A stretch of DNA of 64,000 nt from positions 1 to 64,000 of the forward strand of contig JAEUWP010000459.1 in assembly GCA_018524725.1 (NCBI GenBank). The letters run 5' to 3'. The stretch's first letter is position 1; each line of letters opens with the position of its first letter. The notes beneath the pieces are model-generated. The model had not been told where the DNA came from. It searched no databases and worked only from the letters and a program-made list of their open reading frames with translations. The translations under genes were made by a program, and so were the position numbers. Positions 35,374 to 47,385 of the stretch are shown one piece after another. The DNA comes from Podaxis mareebaensis. Lineage: Eukaryota; Basidiomycota; Agaricomycetes; Agaricales; Agaricaceae.

Positions 35374-36160
35374 CTACCACGCCTCGTTATCCTGGACCAC
35401 ATTCTTCGTCTCCTCTTCCTCGACCAGCTGTCTTGAATAGTTGAACACGATGACACATGCCCCTTGAAACAGGATCCATCAATCGGAGATCATAAAGGAA
35501 TCTGATACAAGTAAACTTACAAATTTCGAGCAACCAGGCAATGATGGAAACCGAGACGACGAGACCCTTCATGAGCATATCCCCTTCTCGGCAAACCTTG
35601 ATAACCGACTCGTCTTCCGAGTCGCTCTGACACTCGCGCATGTACTCTGACGAATCCCTGAAAGTGCGGTGCATCGCATACACGCCCAATGCGAAACTGA
35701 AGATCAAATGGCCAAGGAGAATTGCAAAGTATAGGTTGATGAGTCCTCTCTTCTTTATAATGGCTCCGACCAAACTGTATGTCAACCTTGGTCAGTAACG
35801 AGGATGACATGTGTAGAGTTTGGTAGCGCACCCAAGGAAAGAAACTATGGCGAGGACGGTGTAAACACCGACTTGTATGCCATTGGTTATGCGGTTTGCC
35901 TCTGTGATGGCTGTTTCTGTAGTGAGTTTTCGGGTATATGGGACGTCGATGGTAACGTACTGCCTTGCATCAGGCCGAGGCAGCCAAGCGCGGTCAAACC
36001 GGAACCACCAATTATTCCGATGATGGAGAGAGTCTAATTCGAAATAGGCGTTTAGAAGCTACATGGGTTCTTCGAAACGAAACCGGCTTACGATGACCCC
36101 AGCCCGGACTGGGATGCAGCAGCAGAAGGTCCTGCTTCGCCTTGTAGTGGTAGTAGCCAT
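35374..36160 (-). CDS. Four-helix (tetraspan) membrane protein, unknown function
   Basis: ATG at 36160 (MATTTTRRSRTFCCCIPVR). Four membrane spans: TLSIIGIIGGSGLTALGCLG, VGVYTVLAIVSFLGLVGAII, NLYFAILLGHLIFSFALGVY, and GLVVSVSIIAWLLEI running into ACVIVFNYS in the next exon. Between spans 3 and 4 lies a polar loop with two cysteines (RECQSD and KVCREGD) that could form a disulphide outside the cytosol. The N-terminal CCC after a basic start suggests S-acylation. It ends with an acidic tail (VEEEETKNVVQDNEAW) at TAG 35374-35376. The topology recalls tetraspanin- or MARVEL-like proteins, but I see no CCG signature, so it is left unnamed. Four to five exons. Confidence 0.75.
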
Positions 36161-36790
36161 GATGATATCAGGATGTGTTGACTAGTGATTGATGCAGAAA
36201 GCGTAGATTCGATGGGAGGTCGTGATAGGTCTTGGGAACAATTTACAAGTGCTCCAGAGACCAGCTCTAGAAGACGAGATCGGTTGGACAGAGGGTTGCG
36301 AGAGGTAAAGGGATGAGGACCAGCCTATCGGGAGGACCTTACAAGCATTCCGAGGTGTATATATACGAGGCTGGCACTTTGATACAGAAGATGAAACGAG
36401 GTTCAAGCTTCAATGATGTTGGGCACCGCATGTATCCAGGGTGTTACGCGGATATGGGCAGTCGTAACAGCAACGAGTACCCTTGCCGCCGTGATGAGAT
36501 AAAGACCGATGAAGCGGGTCTACGTTGGCGACCATAACTTGGATAGCACCATCGAGTAGGGAATGAAGGATTCACGCGTGGAAGGATAGCCCATGTGGTC
36601 ATTGATCTTGTGCTATGTACCATGACGTCATCTAAGGTGGCGCTCAGTTTTTGAACAAGCTAGATTTCCATGAATAAATGTACATGTTACAAGGTATTCA
36701 TTCCCTTCACGGCGCATCCGAGGAACTAGAGTACAAGTCACGAGTCACGATGGTCCGAGTCCGAGGCCATGATCCGGACAAGCAAAGAAT
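36161..36790. other. Intergenic, no gene seen
   Basis: 630 bp between the tetraspan gene start and the stop of the next minus-strand gene. No ORF or repeat with support. Confidence 0.5.
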
Positions 36791-38057
36791 CTATCTACTC
36801 CTCATGCGATGGCGATGATGACGTCTATGACGATGTTTCCTTGAGGGCTGCTGGATGATAATAGTTTGATCAGGTTGCGTAACATAAGGCGTATTGGCGT
36901 AGCCAGATTGAAGTGGCTGAGACATGTATGTTGATTGGGGATAGGAGAAGGAAGCGCTGCGGCCTCTGGTGTGGGGCACGGAAAGAGTGTTCCCATAGTA
37001 TGGCGTGCTACTTGGTGGTGGTAATTGGTAGACTTGAGGGTTTAGAGTGTTCGAGGCGGCTGTTCCTGGATATGAGATAATGATCGAGCCGGGAGGATAA
37101 GCGCTACCTGGATAAGGAGTTGGGGGATATTGTAAACCCGTGGAAACGCCACCTGGATAAGGAGTTGGGGGATATTGTAAACCCGTGGAAACGCCACCTG
37201 GATAAGGAGTTGGGGGATATCGTGGACCCGTGGAAGTACCTCCGTATAAGCCCTCAGCTGAAGGAGTGGCTGAAATAAGCCTGCTCCCTGGGCTCGCATC
37301 CGGTATCACGGTCGGCGTGTCCACAAATGCAGGACGGCGGGTGCGAGATAAAGAGCGGCCCCTGGTGCGGGGGTACCTCCAGTCATCATCTTGGGGACCT
37401 ATGGGGTCAGCGTAGATATTTGATCTGTAAAGCGGGCGGGAGCGGTATTCATCGTAGAACTCTCCACGCGTCTGGGGTCCGTCTGGGGTTAGTCCTTGGT
37501 GATAAGTTGAAGAAACATTCGCTCTCAGACCTGAGCAAAAATACGAGAGGCGGTCCGGGCAGCCGCTTCGGACGCAGCGGTGCAGGCATACACATCTCGA
37601 TCTCGGCCACTTTGTTGCATGAGGCGCGAAGCTGAGGTATGTCAATGTGATAAACAACTTTGTAAAGGGGACACAACATACCCTCGGAGACAGCAAGGCC
37701 AATCAACCTTTCTCGTTCGTATTCGGGGTTGTTGTGAAGTGGGGGGTCTTCGTTCAATAGACGATAGGCCTGGTAAGCGGCTGCGTGACCAAGTTCAGAA
37801 GAGGAGAGTTCATGGAGCCCTCCCTTCAAGAAGATGAGCTGTATTCAGCTAAGAAGTCGTCTACTAATACTGACCAGTGAAGTAGACTGATATGCTTCTT
37901 GATACAAGTATCTCGCTTCAGCTAGGTCAACGCTAGGAGGACCATCTGGATTGTCCCGGGCGCGTCCTGCTGTATAGTCATATGGATATCTGCCGCCATG
38001 AAGTCTTTGAGTAGAGTTTCGTTTGCGCAGGATGGATTTTGGAGGAATGAGGGCCAT
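36791..38057 (-). CDS. Repeat-bearing protein with helical N-terminal domain, unknown function
   Basis: ATG at 38057 (MALIPPKSILRKRNSTQRLH); an upstream GTG in frame was rejected. The N-terminal part forms helices: SVDLAEARYLYQEAYQ, GHAAAYQAYRLLNE, YERERLIGLAVSEASRLMQ, ACTAASEAAARTASRI. The repeated Ala-rich helices, each with Tyr or Arg at the edge, resemble a repeat domain I recall from basidiomycetes without a function. The C-terminal half is low complexity: SRTRRPAFVDTPTVIP, then three 15-residue repeats (GGVSTGLQYPPTPYP), a Tyr/Pro/Ser-rich region (PPSSTPYYGNTLSVP) and a His/Arg tail (RKHRHRRHHRHRMRSR). The tail could bind nucleic acid or act as a nuclear localisation signal. About five exons. 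Confidence 0.7.
37110..37244 (-). repeat. 45-bp tandem repeat, three copies, coding
   Basis: Copies at 37110-37154, 37155-37199 and 37200-37244. The first two are identical by eye; the third differs at a handful of bases. Read on the minus strand the unit encodes GGVSTGLQYPPTPYP, in frame with the enclosing gene. Confidence 0.9.
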
Positions 38058-38824
38058 GATGCTCACGAATTAAAGCTCGCCGCGCGGGGCCTATAGAAAT
38101 TTTGGCCTTCCCCTATTTGTACCAGAATGTATGAGGAAGTTATCAGATGGTGGACATGACATGCAGGGCTTACAGTGCGATCCAGCCTGGATATTTGGTT
38201 GTGTGGGGACGGTTGGAAACGGAAAACGGTCAGCCCTAGTTAGCCGATGGTTCTGGTTCTCAAGGGCCTTTCCTACCTGGCTCACACCTTGCCCAGGAAT
38301 CACTTGTGGGTAGAAGGAAGCCATGGGTAGAACCCCAGATCGGTTGGATATCAGGGATTATAACTGACTTGTTCGGAGTTAGGCGAACCTTTGGTAGGAC
38401 ATGAGTATTCGCATTTAGTGGACTGCCCATGTTGGGGGTAGAGAGCGACTCGGGACTTACACGAGGCGCGCTCAGCGCAAGAAATAGAAGGTAGAGAAGC
38501 TGATTGGCCTGTTGAGGAGGCTTGGGTATTTGAGGGATTGCGTGGATATCCGGCTTAACCCAATGACATCAACTGAACCAGTGGGATCTGGTTGGCCATC
38601 GACTCGTTAACTCCACGAAGAGAACCATTGCACGAGGGATCCACTGTCCATGGCTGTGCGCGGAGCATAGGCGAGCGTCAATCGCGGTGGTGTTAGCGAA
38701 CCTTATGGAGACCGACTGGCACGGGGTCCCTGAGGAGAATTATGGAGTGTACAGGGTCCACAGACGGCATCATAGCCTTAACTGGTTTCATCCTCCCCTC
38801 AGTCCAGTCAAGTCGTACTCTGAT
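38058..38824. other. Divergent promoter region
   Basis: About 770 bp between the start of the repeat-bearing gene (minus) and COG5 (plus). No ORF with support; it should contain both promoters. Confidence 0.5.
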
Positions 38825-41800
38825 ATGAGTGGTCCGCCGTCTCTTGTTTTCTCCATATATATCGTCTCATACCTTCCTGTATCTAGACTACTCAGTCTTT
38901 GCAAGCCCAGACTTTGATCCTAATGATTACGCAAATGCTATCCTTGCTGGAGAACCGTATCCTCCTCAGTCTGACACCAAGGTTGCCTTGAAGCCGGCGT
39001 TGAGTATCGCCAAATCTGCTGCGCAAGACTCCATTGCAAAGGAAGATATATCGGTCGCGATCTCGAAACTCACCTTTGGAATAGATGACGTGTCTAAGCA
39101 AATAAAGAACCTCGTACGTCTTCTTCAGTAGTACCATTTATCTGTGTCTAATCTTCACAGGTAACTGCTCATCATGAAGACCTATTGCAGCAAGCTGCTA
39201 ATGCAAGTAAAATGGATGGCTCTTTGACCTCAATCCGGCAGGGACTTAAAGATTTGGATGGTTCTGCTGAAAAGTGTGTCCCTTCCGGGGCGAATTTGTG
39301 AGTGGACCTAACGAATGTTCAGACTACGAGTCAAGATACACGTACCCTATGAGTCTTTACAGACTCACGTTGTAAGACTGCATAAACTTCACCAGGCATC
39401 TGATGCCCTCCGGCGTACTTCGCGTTTTGTCATCCTGGCGAGACGGTTGCAAGCGCAGATGAACGAGATGAACGAGAAGGCGGAGGGTGATGACAGACTG
39501 GCTACTCAAAACGCAGAAGGTATAAATGCTGCCGCGTCTACGGTTGCCCAGGGTGTGGATGCAGAAGATGAGAAAGAGAGGGCCATTGCAAAAGCGGCAC
39601 TGAGTATTGCTGAACTTGGTACGTCATGCCACTGCGCGCATATGTGCATCACAATACCATATTTTCTTGTAGTTTCTCTTTTGGAGGGGACGCCTGACGA
39701 AAATTCACCGGCGCAGGCGGTAGAAGATGATGATGTTACTCCAGATATCTCGTTGCGGTCAATACAGGTTGTCGTCGCGTATGAACCTTTTATCCAGGAT
39801 GCTCGCGCAAGGGTCACGGCCGAAATGGAGAACATGGTATTGACTGGTCTGAAAACTTTGGTGGGTCAGCCACTCGGCAGGTTCATCCTGGCATGTGTTC
39901 AAAACCTTTAGAATCAAACCCTTCTCGCATCATCGCTCCAAACGGCATACAACCTACGTGTCTTGCCTACTCTCGTTCAAGGGTTGTTATCCGATCTTTC
40001 ACAAGCGGTCGAAGAGCGTATACAAAATGCGTTCGATCTGTCAAAAATATCCAAAGACGCCCTCGCTATTGGTATGTGCATCCTGCTATCGCGATACTGG
40101 CCCTTAGTCCAGAACTTTAACTTGAACAGATCCAAACGCATCTCCTAACCCACAACAGTCACCTGCCACATATCGCTCCCGTGTCAGAACCGAACCGACG
40201 AGTGCCACTGTCCCACAATATACCACCGCCCTTTGGGCGCGCCTCGAGGCAATGTTTGACGAGATGATGGAATGCTGCACAAAGGTAACTTGTGATAATT
40301 TCCGATGACCTGCGGGGCAGCGTCTCAGTGAGCGTCTGTGAGGGACCCCAGAGCTACACCCTGTCATTAGTCCTTCCTCAGTCGAATTCTGAACCAACTA
40401 TACGTTTGCAGGTGTACACGCTTGAAAAGGTGCTCAAGATGAAAAAGGATACTGTTACTCAGGCGGTGTTCCTGGATGAGGCAATGAAGGTGAGATAATT
40501 GACTACCATCTCCTCGTGATCCCGCTGTCCTCGGATTCATGTAGTCGCCGCAGCGGTTACTTGTCAAAGTTGCTGATAACATTCGGTCACTAGTTGCTTG
40601 AAAACAAGCCAAGCGCGACGTTTTGGACGTCCCTAACTCGATCGCTGGAGAAGCATGTTCGGGATAGCACGAAAGGTACCGTTAGTCACCACGATTTCGC
40701 TATCCTATTCTGACCCCATGTTCCCTCTAGGCTCAACCTTCCTTCAAAATACTCTTGGTAATGGATATCCCAGGCTGTTACGCTTGTTCCATGAATTCTT
40801 TGCAAAAATAGCCGTGCACACTGATACCATTTATGTCAGTACTTATCAAAGGTGAACCATGCCCTCAAATGGAATTAAACACGGTACTAATGAAACTACT
40901 TAGTCCGGAAACTGTCATAGTCTTGCGATCGGTTGCCAACTTAGAATCGCTGTATCTGTCGAGGTCAACGAACAAACTGAATGAAGCGGTTGGCCAAGCT
41001 TTCTCGGGAGGCGCAAGGGCACCGCCTGGTTCTACGGAGGGTGTCAATGTCGCGCGTGCAGTGGCCAACGAGTTAGATGCAGCTCGGTTTGACCCTCTGC
41101 TTGTGAGGGCGGTGGCTAAAATTATTTCTTCGAGCTTGGATATGATGCTATCCAGAACTGAGAATTTGGTGAGCATTTACGACTTGTTTGTTCCCTTGGC
41201 GGTTCCCATGCCATTGAATTAATCGATGGTTGATTCCGTAGATTGTTCGAGACAGATCGGCATTTTCGTTCATTGGTTCGGCGGCCACTTCACAACAAAT
41301 TAGTAATGGGCAACTTGCGAGTTTCTTGTATCACTGTTGGGCCCGGTTGTCGAAGCTTGAGGAGGAACATTCCGAAGCTGTTTATGGCATTTTACAACCG
41401 AGCATTCAGGTCGGAATTGTCAAGGAACAGAGACTACTGATGAACTGACGCCGCTTTCTCACGTCATAGAGCATCTATCGTTCATATGAGCGGCTCACCG
41501 CCCCGCTGTTGGCTGCTATCCGCCGGGACTTGGGAGCGATCATAGCCGGTTTACATCGGATTGATTTTGGAAAGTCCATGGATCCATTGGCAGGCATGGG
41601 TCGCTCGAGCCTGTATACCAAGGAGTTGGCGGAGAAGTTGGGTTTCTTCAAAACTGAGATATTGAGCAAATATAATGTTGGGGAAGTGAACAAATTATGG
41701 TATTATATCTTATTTTCTTGTTTAAGCATATACTGACTTTGATATCGAGGGTCACTTCCATCGTAAAATATGTGATTAAAACGTTCCTCCTCCACGTATC

Positions 41801-42330
41801 AATAGTTAAGCCGCTGGGTGAAAGCGGTAAACTGCAGCTAACAAGTGACATGACGGAGGTGGAATTCGCGTTGAACGCATTTATGGTGGACGCTCCGCAA
41901 AGCAAGGGCACAGAGGGCCTGGAGACGATTGGAAGTGAATACAAGGCCCTTCGTGCAATGCGGTATGTCCCTGCTCTGGAGATTGCCAGCAAACACGATT
42001 TGATTTAGAACCATCTTCAGGCCCCTGTTGTTCTTGGAGAACAGCCAATTGACATCATCCAAGTATACAGCGGGTTTACCCGTGCTGATTGTATTGCATC
42101 ACATTCTGGTGCGATCGCCCATCCCGCTTCCTCATAATTTGCACGGGTGGCAGGAGGCCGAGTATGTCCGATGGGTTGACGAGCATTCGGAGATGGAAGC
42201 GTTCGCTTTGATAGACACTGGTCTGTCGCATTGGGAAAAGGTCTCGGAAAGCGAAGGAAAAGACACGGGCGAAGCTGCAGAATACGTACAGCTTGCTCGT
42301 GCTGTACTACAGCAAGCACAGGGAACATGA
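38825..42330 (+). CDS. COG5: Conserved oligomeric Golgi complex subunit 5
   Basis: COG lobe B tethering subunit acting in retrograde transport within the Golgi. Diagnostic N-terminus: YSVFASPDFDPNDYANAILA, EDISVAISKLTFGIDDVSKQ, then LLQQAANASKMDGSLTSIRQ and RVKIHVPYESLQTHVVRLHK, LHQASDALRRTSRFVILARR. Later parts include EAVGQAFSGGARAPPG, FAKIAVHTDTIY, AGMGRSSLYTKELAEKLGFF, LTSDMTEVEFALNAFM and a C-terminus AEYVQLARAVLQQAQGT at TGA 42330. The start is inferred: a 7-nt first exon (ATG AGT G at 38825-38831), intron 38832-38886 with a weak GTCCGC donor, then the exon encoding DYSVF. If wrong, the true start lies upstream in another small exon. Roughly fifteen exons, with many frame changes between 39900 and 41500 that I could only partly resolve. 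Confidence 0.88.
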
Positions 42331-42477
42331 AGGAGGTCCGAACCGGGAATACTTTGGATGCAGAAGTGATGACGCTATTACATAAGCAATAGACTTTTTC
42401 CTTTTGAAATTTGTAGAGAGTGCAAGGTGGAGATCAACTTGAGTAGCTCAAGTTGGTTGTTCGTCCATTGCATCACC

Positions 42478-43740
42478 ATGGCCAACATACTCGCTGGGGG
42501 CGCTCGTGTGGCGTCGCGTAACTTTTCTGCTCGTGTGTTTTCCACAACTACCCGTACATTCCAACAGAATGACTCTATCAGGCTTCCTCAGCCTCCAAAA
42601 CCGATAGATGACTCGACTTCTGCACTCGACTACAAGCGTTCGCATCGGGTACGCCCACCCCCGTTACCTGCCATGGACCTTCCCAGGGAACGCACCGCTG
42701 AGGAAGCCGTCACCAATATCCTCTACAATACCCCTCCCCCAAGTCTTCAACCGTTCAAGAAGTAAGCTCAAACCCGTCTCTCGGAAAAATAATAATTTCA
42801 TTCATATATACATACACCTACCCACCATTTATTTCTTTGAAGGCACATACTCAACTGCTTGGTGCAAAACGAACCTGGCGTACTGTCGCGCGTATCCGGA
42901 ATTCTAGCAGGCAGAGGCTTCAACATCGACTCGCTCGTCGTCTGTCGAACAGAGATTCGCGACCTCAGTCGTATGTGTATCGTCTTGAGCGGCCAAGACG
43001 GAGTCGTTGAACAGGCCAGAAGACAACTCGAGGACCTCGTACGTCTCTGCGATCTCAAAGCTACAATACCACTTTCAAACTAACTTAACTTTTCACTTCC
43101 TCTGCTTTCCCAACATTACCCATTTCTATTTATAGGTTCCCGTATGGGCAGTCCTCGATTACACAGAAACAAACATGATCCAGCGCGAACTTCTCCTGGT
43201 CAAAGTGTCTATCCTCGGGCCGGAATACCTCGACGAACAACTCGCGGGCGGACCCTCTCACGACCCCCGCAAAGCCGAAGCCTCCAAGCTCGAACGTGAA
43301 GCTGCCCTGGCGGAAAATTTTGAACGCAGCGCTTCGCAACAACAACAGCAACAGTCTGAACCGCAATTGCCACCGATTACACCGTCCGAGGCCCTTCGTC
43401 TCAAACACCAACATCTCCATTCGATATCGGTCTTGTCCAAGCAGTTCGGAGCCAAGATTGTGGACATCGCTCAGAATAGTGTGATTGTGGAGCTGACCGC
43501 TAAAACGCCGAGGGTGGAGGCTTTCTTGAGCTTATTAAAGCCGTTCGGAATTCTCGAATCCGCTCGTACTGGTATGCCTTGGTTATCGTATCATGCATGT
43601 GTGTGGAAGAGAAGCTGACAACGACCGTTCTAGGTCTGATGGCAATGCCTAGAACACCTATTGTGAGGTCGGAAGAGGATGAGGAGGTGCCTGCTGACCA
43701 AGGTGGTCCCGTTGACGCCAGTCTCCTTCCCCCCGGTTGA
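42478..43740 (+). CDS. ILV6: Acetolactate synthase regulatory (small) subunit, mitochondrial
   Basis: Regulatory subunit that activates acetohydroxyacid synthase and confers valine feedback inhibition in branched-chain amino acid synthesis. ATG 42478 (MANILAGGARVASRNFSARV) starts a mitochondrial presequence rich in Arg and Ser. After an intron (42762-42842) the first ACT domain begins HILNCLVQNEPGVLSRVSGI, LAGRGFNIDSLVVCRTEI, LSGQDGVVEQARRQLED. Then VWAVLDYTETNMIQRELLLV, KVSILGPEYLDEQLAGG, a short glutamine run, ISVLSKQFGAKIVDIAQNSV and AFLSLLKPFGILESARTG (second domain). Fungal members have the same insert between the two halves. The tail (SEEDEEVPADQGGPVDASLL) is acidic. Three introns; stop TGA 43738-43740. 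The catalytic subunit (ILV2) is not in the window. Confidence 0.95.
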
Positions 43741-44106
43741 TCCGTGAAAGTACTTGAATACCGCTTTTGTTTACTAGACTCCGTACGAATATATATTATC
43801 AGAAAGGAAAACACTGTTCGATTTGCCAATTTAAATAAAAAAGAAAAAACTAAAACGCGAGTAACATGGAGACTAATGTTAATGTTGCAGTTTATGACTA
43901 CAAAGAGTGAGATTGAACACCTGAAAATACCAATAACGCCCAAAATGTGAGATAAAGATAGTCACCAATACAAAAGAAACCATCGGCGGAGGGCAAGCAT
44001 AGTCCCGTAAAATGTCGGTGGAAGTATATGGATGTTGCACCGATCGTCAGAATAACGAATTAGCAAGTTTACGAATTTAAGGTATGTCACGAATATAAGT
44101 CAAGTG
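43741..44106. other. Convergent 3' region of ILV6 and PDK1
   Basis: 366 bp between two convergent stops. It is A/T-rich near 43800-43860, consistent with polyadenylation signals; nothing else. Confidence 0.5.
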
Positions 44107-46700
44107 TCAGGTCCGTGGCCGCGAAGGTTGGCGTCCATGGGACACCAAGGCATCATCGAGCTTGTTCAACCATTGTTCTGCAAGGTCGGAAGTTGGCGCA
44201 GCGAAATTATACATTTTCGTCGTCTACCCAGTCGCATACACATCAGAAAAGACTTCGAGAAGAACAGCAAGAGCACTCACAGTTAGGACCACAAATTCTC
44301 TCTCCCCCTTTCGCTGTACCGTCGCGATGATCCCCTTTGACTCTTTCTCCTTATCCTTCTCCTTGAGCTTCTCCGAAGCTTTAAGCGCTAGCTCATACTT
44401 CACGGATAGGCCTTGCGGCTTCTGGCGTTGCTTAAGGCAAAGCAAACGTTTGGTCGTAAGGACAAGCTGTCGTGTTTTGGCTTTGCCATGCGGGACGAGG
44501 GGAATCAATTTACTCGCCCGACGTTTCATCGAACGTTCCTCCACGGAGGAGTAGAAAAGTACTGATTCACCGAGAGGCAGATTCAAAGTTTTGGCACTAG
44601 GCAAAATACGTCAAATGATGTTACGAATGACATGCTAGGCCACTTGGACTCACAAGTCGATTTCAGGCGATGGTCCGTGGCCCTGTTTCGGCGACAATGC
44701 AGTATTCCTTCCTCTTTCACCCTCGAGCGGATCTTGTGGTTGTGACGTAACCTGTGTCGTTTGCGAAGGTAAAGACCCCGACGTGGATGGAGTGGCAGTA
44801 GTGACGACCACGTTACGGCTGCCTTCCGATGAACTCGTTCCGGTCGTGGGCGAGTCCTCAACCGCAGACGGGCTCTGCTTTCCCGTTTGCTCCTCTGCCA
44901 GTTGTCGCTTGATTTCCTCTACACCTTGAATCGTCGAGTTTGTTCCTCTTCGGACCTGGAAACCGGGCGGTACGTCGGTAGGACCCAGTAGCTCAGCCTC
45001 TTTGATTTGGTCCGTGCTTGTTGGATAGCCATTAGCCTGAACCAAGTAGCCGGGGTCCTCAGCGTCAGATGCCCACGCCATTTCATCCTCGGCCATGATA
45101 TCATCCCAGGCTGCCTCGACATCATCCCAAATTTGATCAGTGCTTGGAGGAAGAGGGTGCTCCTTCTTGAATAAACCAGCCTCGAGGGGTGGCGCCGGGT
45201 CTGTCCAAAGTTTATCCCACTTGATAGACTTGAAGAAGGGGTGACTCTTCAACGCATTTATATCATTTTCACTTCCTGGACTCCCAACACCAAGACGTTC
45301 CGTAGGTTCGCGTACCTAATTTATGGTTTAAGTAGGGTTTATAAAACAGGCTGCGGAGGCAACATACGAGGAGCTTTTGTATGAGATCTTTGGCCTCGTC
45401 GTCAAAACCTTCTGGAAAGCTGTACTCGAGTTTCTTGATTTTTTGCCATGTCAAAAAGTCCGAGAGTCCTTGGAAAGCGAATCGGCCGGCAATAAACTGA
45501 TAGATAATACAGCCCAGAGCCCAAAAGTCGGAGCTAAGCTTTATCTGAGATGCAGCCGTTCTATTACAAGCGTACTACTTACCTTTTGCTTGTTTCCTTG
45601 GCTTCAAGAAGCTCCGGGGCTATGTACTGAGCGGTTCCTACCCACGTTTGTGCCCTGTCGACTAATCATCCAATAAGCAACGGATGAAGCTTTAGTGAAA
45701 AACAATGCGCGAACCTCCTGTTTCCAGGATCTTGCCGGTACCAAAGTCACAGATCTTCATGCGGCGATTCTCATCGAGCAAAATGTTCTCAGGCTTGAGG
45801 TCCCTGCAAAAAGAACAAAGAAAAAAAAATGAAACCAGATGGTGCTGAAAATAGGAGAACCGACATACCGGTGGATGACCCCTTTCGAGTGCATATACTC
45901 GATGGTATCCACCAGCTGCGCCGCGTAGTAACGGGAACATGGGAGAGAAAGAGAGCCTAGCTTGTTGAGGAGCGTTTTCATCTCGCCATTCTTGGCATAG
46001 TCGAGCACGAAATCTAACCAAGTCAATCGCCACAAGACGAGCAAGGATGTTAGAGCAACGTACAGAGTCTCCAGTCATCCTGGAACGTTGAGTGTAACCG
46101 CACAATCCCGGAATGGCCGCCACCCAAGGCGACGAGGGCATTCCGCTCTGCGATGGCAGTATACATCTTGTTGTTCTTCACTAGATGGGACTTTTCGAGG
46201 ATCTTGATCGCATACTGCTGGCCAGTAATGACGTGTGTCGCCCTTTGGACCTGTTTTTTTTTTGAGCGGGCTGTGAGTCGCATTTATTTTGCGCAGCGAA
46301 TGTGGTAGGGACTTGCTGTTGAATAAGAACCTTCTCCGAGGATAGCTCCGAATTTGAAATCGTCTGTCGAGTTCATAGTTGGCCTGCCGCGAGATTTTGA
46401 ACGTGAACGAATCTGTGCTTGTGCCTGTACATCGTGTATGCGCTTGTTCTCGCCGTTGCTGGGGGGGTCTGCGGAGAGGTAGGCAGGTATGCGTTGAGTG
46501 CGTGGAGAGGCGGAGTGGGGAGAGAGAGAGCGAGGTGCAGAAAAGTTGCGAATGGGGCGTGGACGGGGGGTGAGGTAGGGGACGGAGGGCGAGGAGTCGG
46601 AGGAGTCTGTGGATATTGCAGAGGCATTTCTACTGAGATCAGCGAGGGAGATGGCAGGGTTGTTATCTGAGGGGGAGCGGGTGGGGTCTGCGGTTGGCAT
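44107..46700 (-). CDS. PDK1: 3-phosphoinositide-dependent protein kinase 1 type (Ksg1/Pkh) with PH domain
   Basis: Ser/Thr kinase that phosphorylates the activation loop of AGC kinases (PKB, PKC, S6K types) at the plasma membrane or eisosomes. ATG at 46700 (MPTADPTRSPSDNNPAISL); an upstream in-frame TTG is not used. A Ser/Pro-rich leader precedes DDFKFGAILGEGSYSTVQRA (Gly loop). Catalytic Lys in YAIKILEKSH; VRLHSTFQDDWRLYFVLDYA; GVIHR joining DLKPENILLDE (HRD split by an intron); ICDFGTGKI (DFG); a VGT..YIAPELL-type activation segment and DFWALGCIIYQ; WQKIKKLEYSFPEGF and PTERLGVGSPGS. The C-terminal PH-type domain is SVLFYSSVEERSMKRRASKL to PTSDLAEQWLNKLDDAL. Between them lies a long variable linker. 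The intron after SYST (46251-46316) starts with GC, not GT. About seven introns. Confidence 0.93.
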
Positions 46701-47385
46701 GGAAGGAGCGAAGGAGAGAAGAGGGAAAAGGAGTGCTAGTGCAATGTCAAACCAGGTCAAACCTCAGCCCTCCTCACAACTCGATCCTCCACTAATCCAC
46801 CCCCGCACTCCCGCCATTTCTGGTATATCATTCACACGCTCACCCATCTTATCTTGCCCACTTATCTTTACACAATTCGCAATTCTCCGCTGCCGTCTTG
46901 CTTCTTCATTGTTCCCCTTCTTGGTTATCCAGGGACTTCCAGGAGCTCCCAGGGATGCCCACACTCTGTCACCATCACCAGAACACCGCTCTATTTCAAA
47001 TTCCCAATACATTATACTACTACAACCAGGAGCGCGTGTCTGCAGGGAGATCAAACATAATGCAATTTTCGTGAGATGTGGGCCATGCAAAAAGTGCGAG
47101 TTGAGAACCGTTCAACAATGAGAAACACGAGCCATTAAAAAAGTCTCCAAGGTAAGAAAGTATTCGAAATGAAAGCAGGCCAGCGACCACAAGAAAGCAG
47201 CAAGGAAAACGACACATGAAAACTACGATAAACCAAAATTCCACAAGCACAGAACACAATCTCGCAAGTGGGCAAAATAAAATAAAAAATATGGTACACG
47301 ATAACAATCTAAAATCGAAAGCAATAACATCAGATAGCATACACGCACGCAAAAGATAGAGTCAAAGAGTTAATCGTTCATTCAA
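46701..47385. other. Intergenic, promoter of PDK1
   Basis: 685 bp between the PDK1 start and the stop of the HMG-box gene, both on the minus strand. No supported gene. Confidence 0.5.

Noticed and set aside
37110..37244. CRISPR-like array
   Set aside because: Repeats are directly adjacent without spacers, in frame within a eukaryotic coding exon.
46700..46760. PDK1 start at 46760 with a hydrophobic N-terminus
   Set aside because: That codon is TTG; the first ATG is at 46700, and PDK1 kinases are not secreted.
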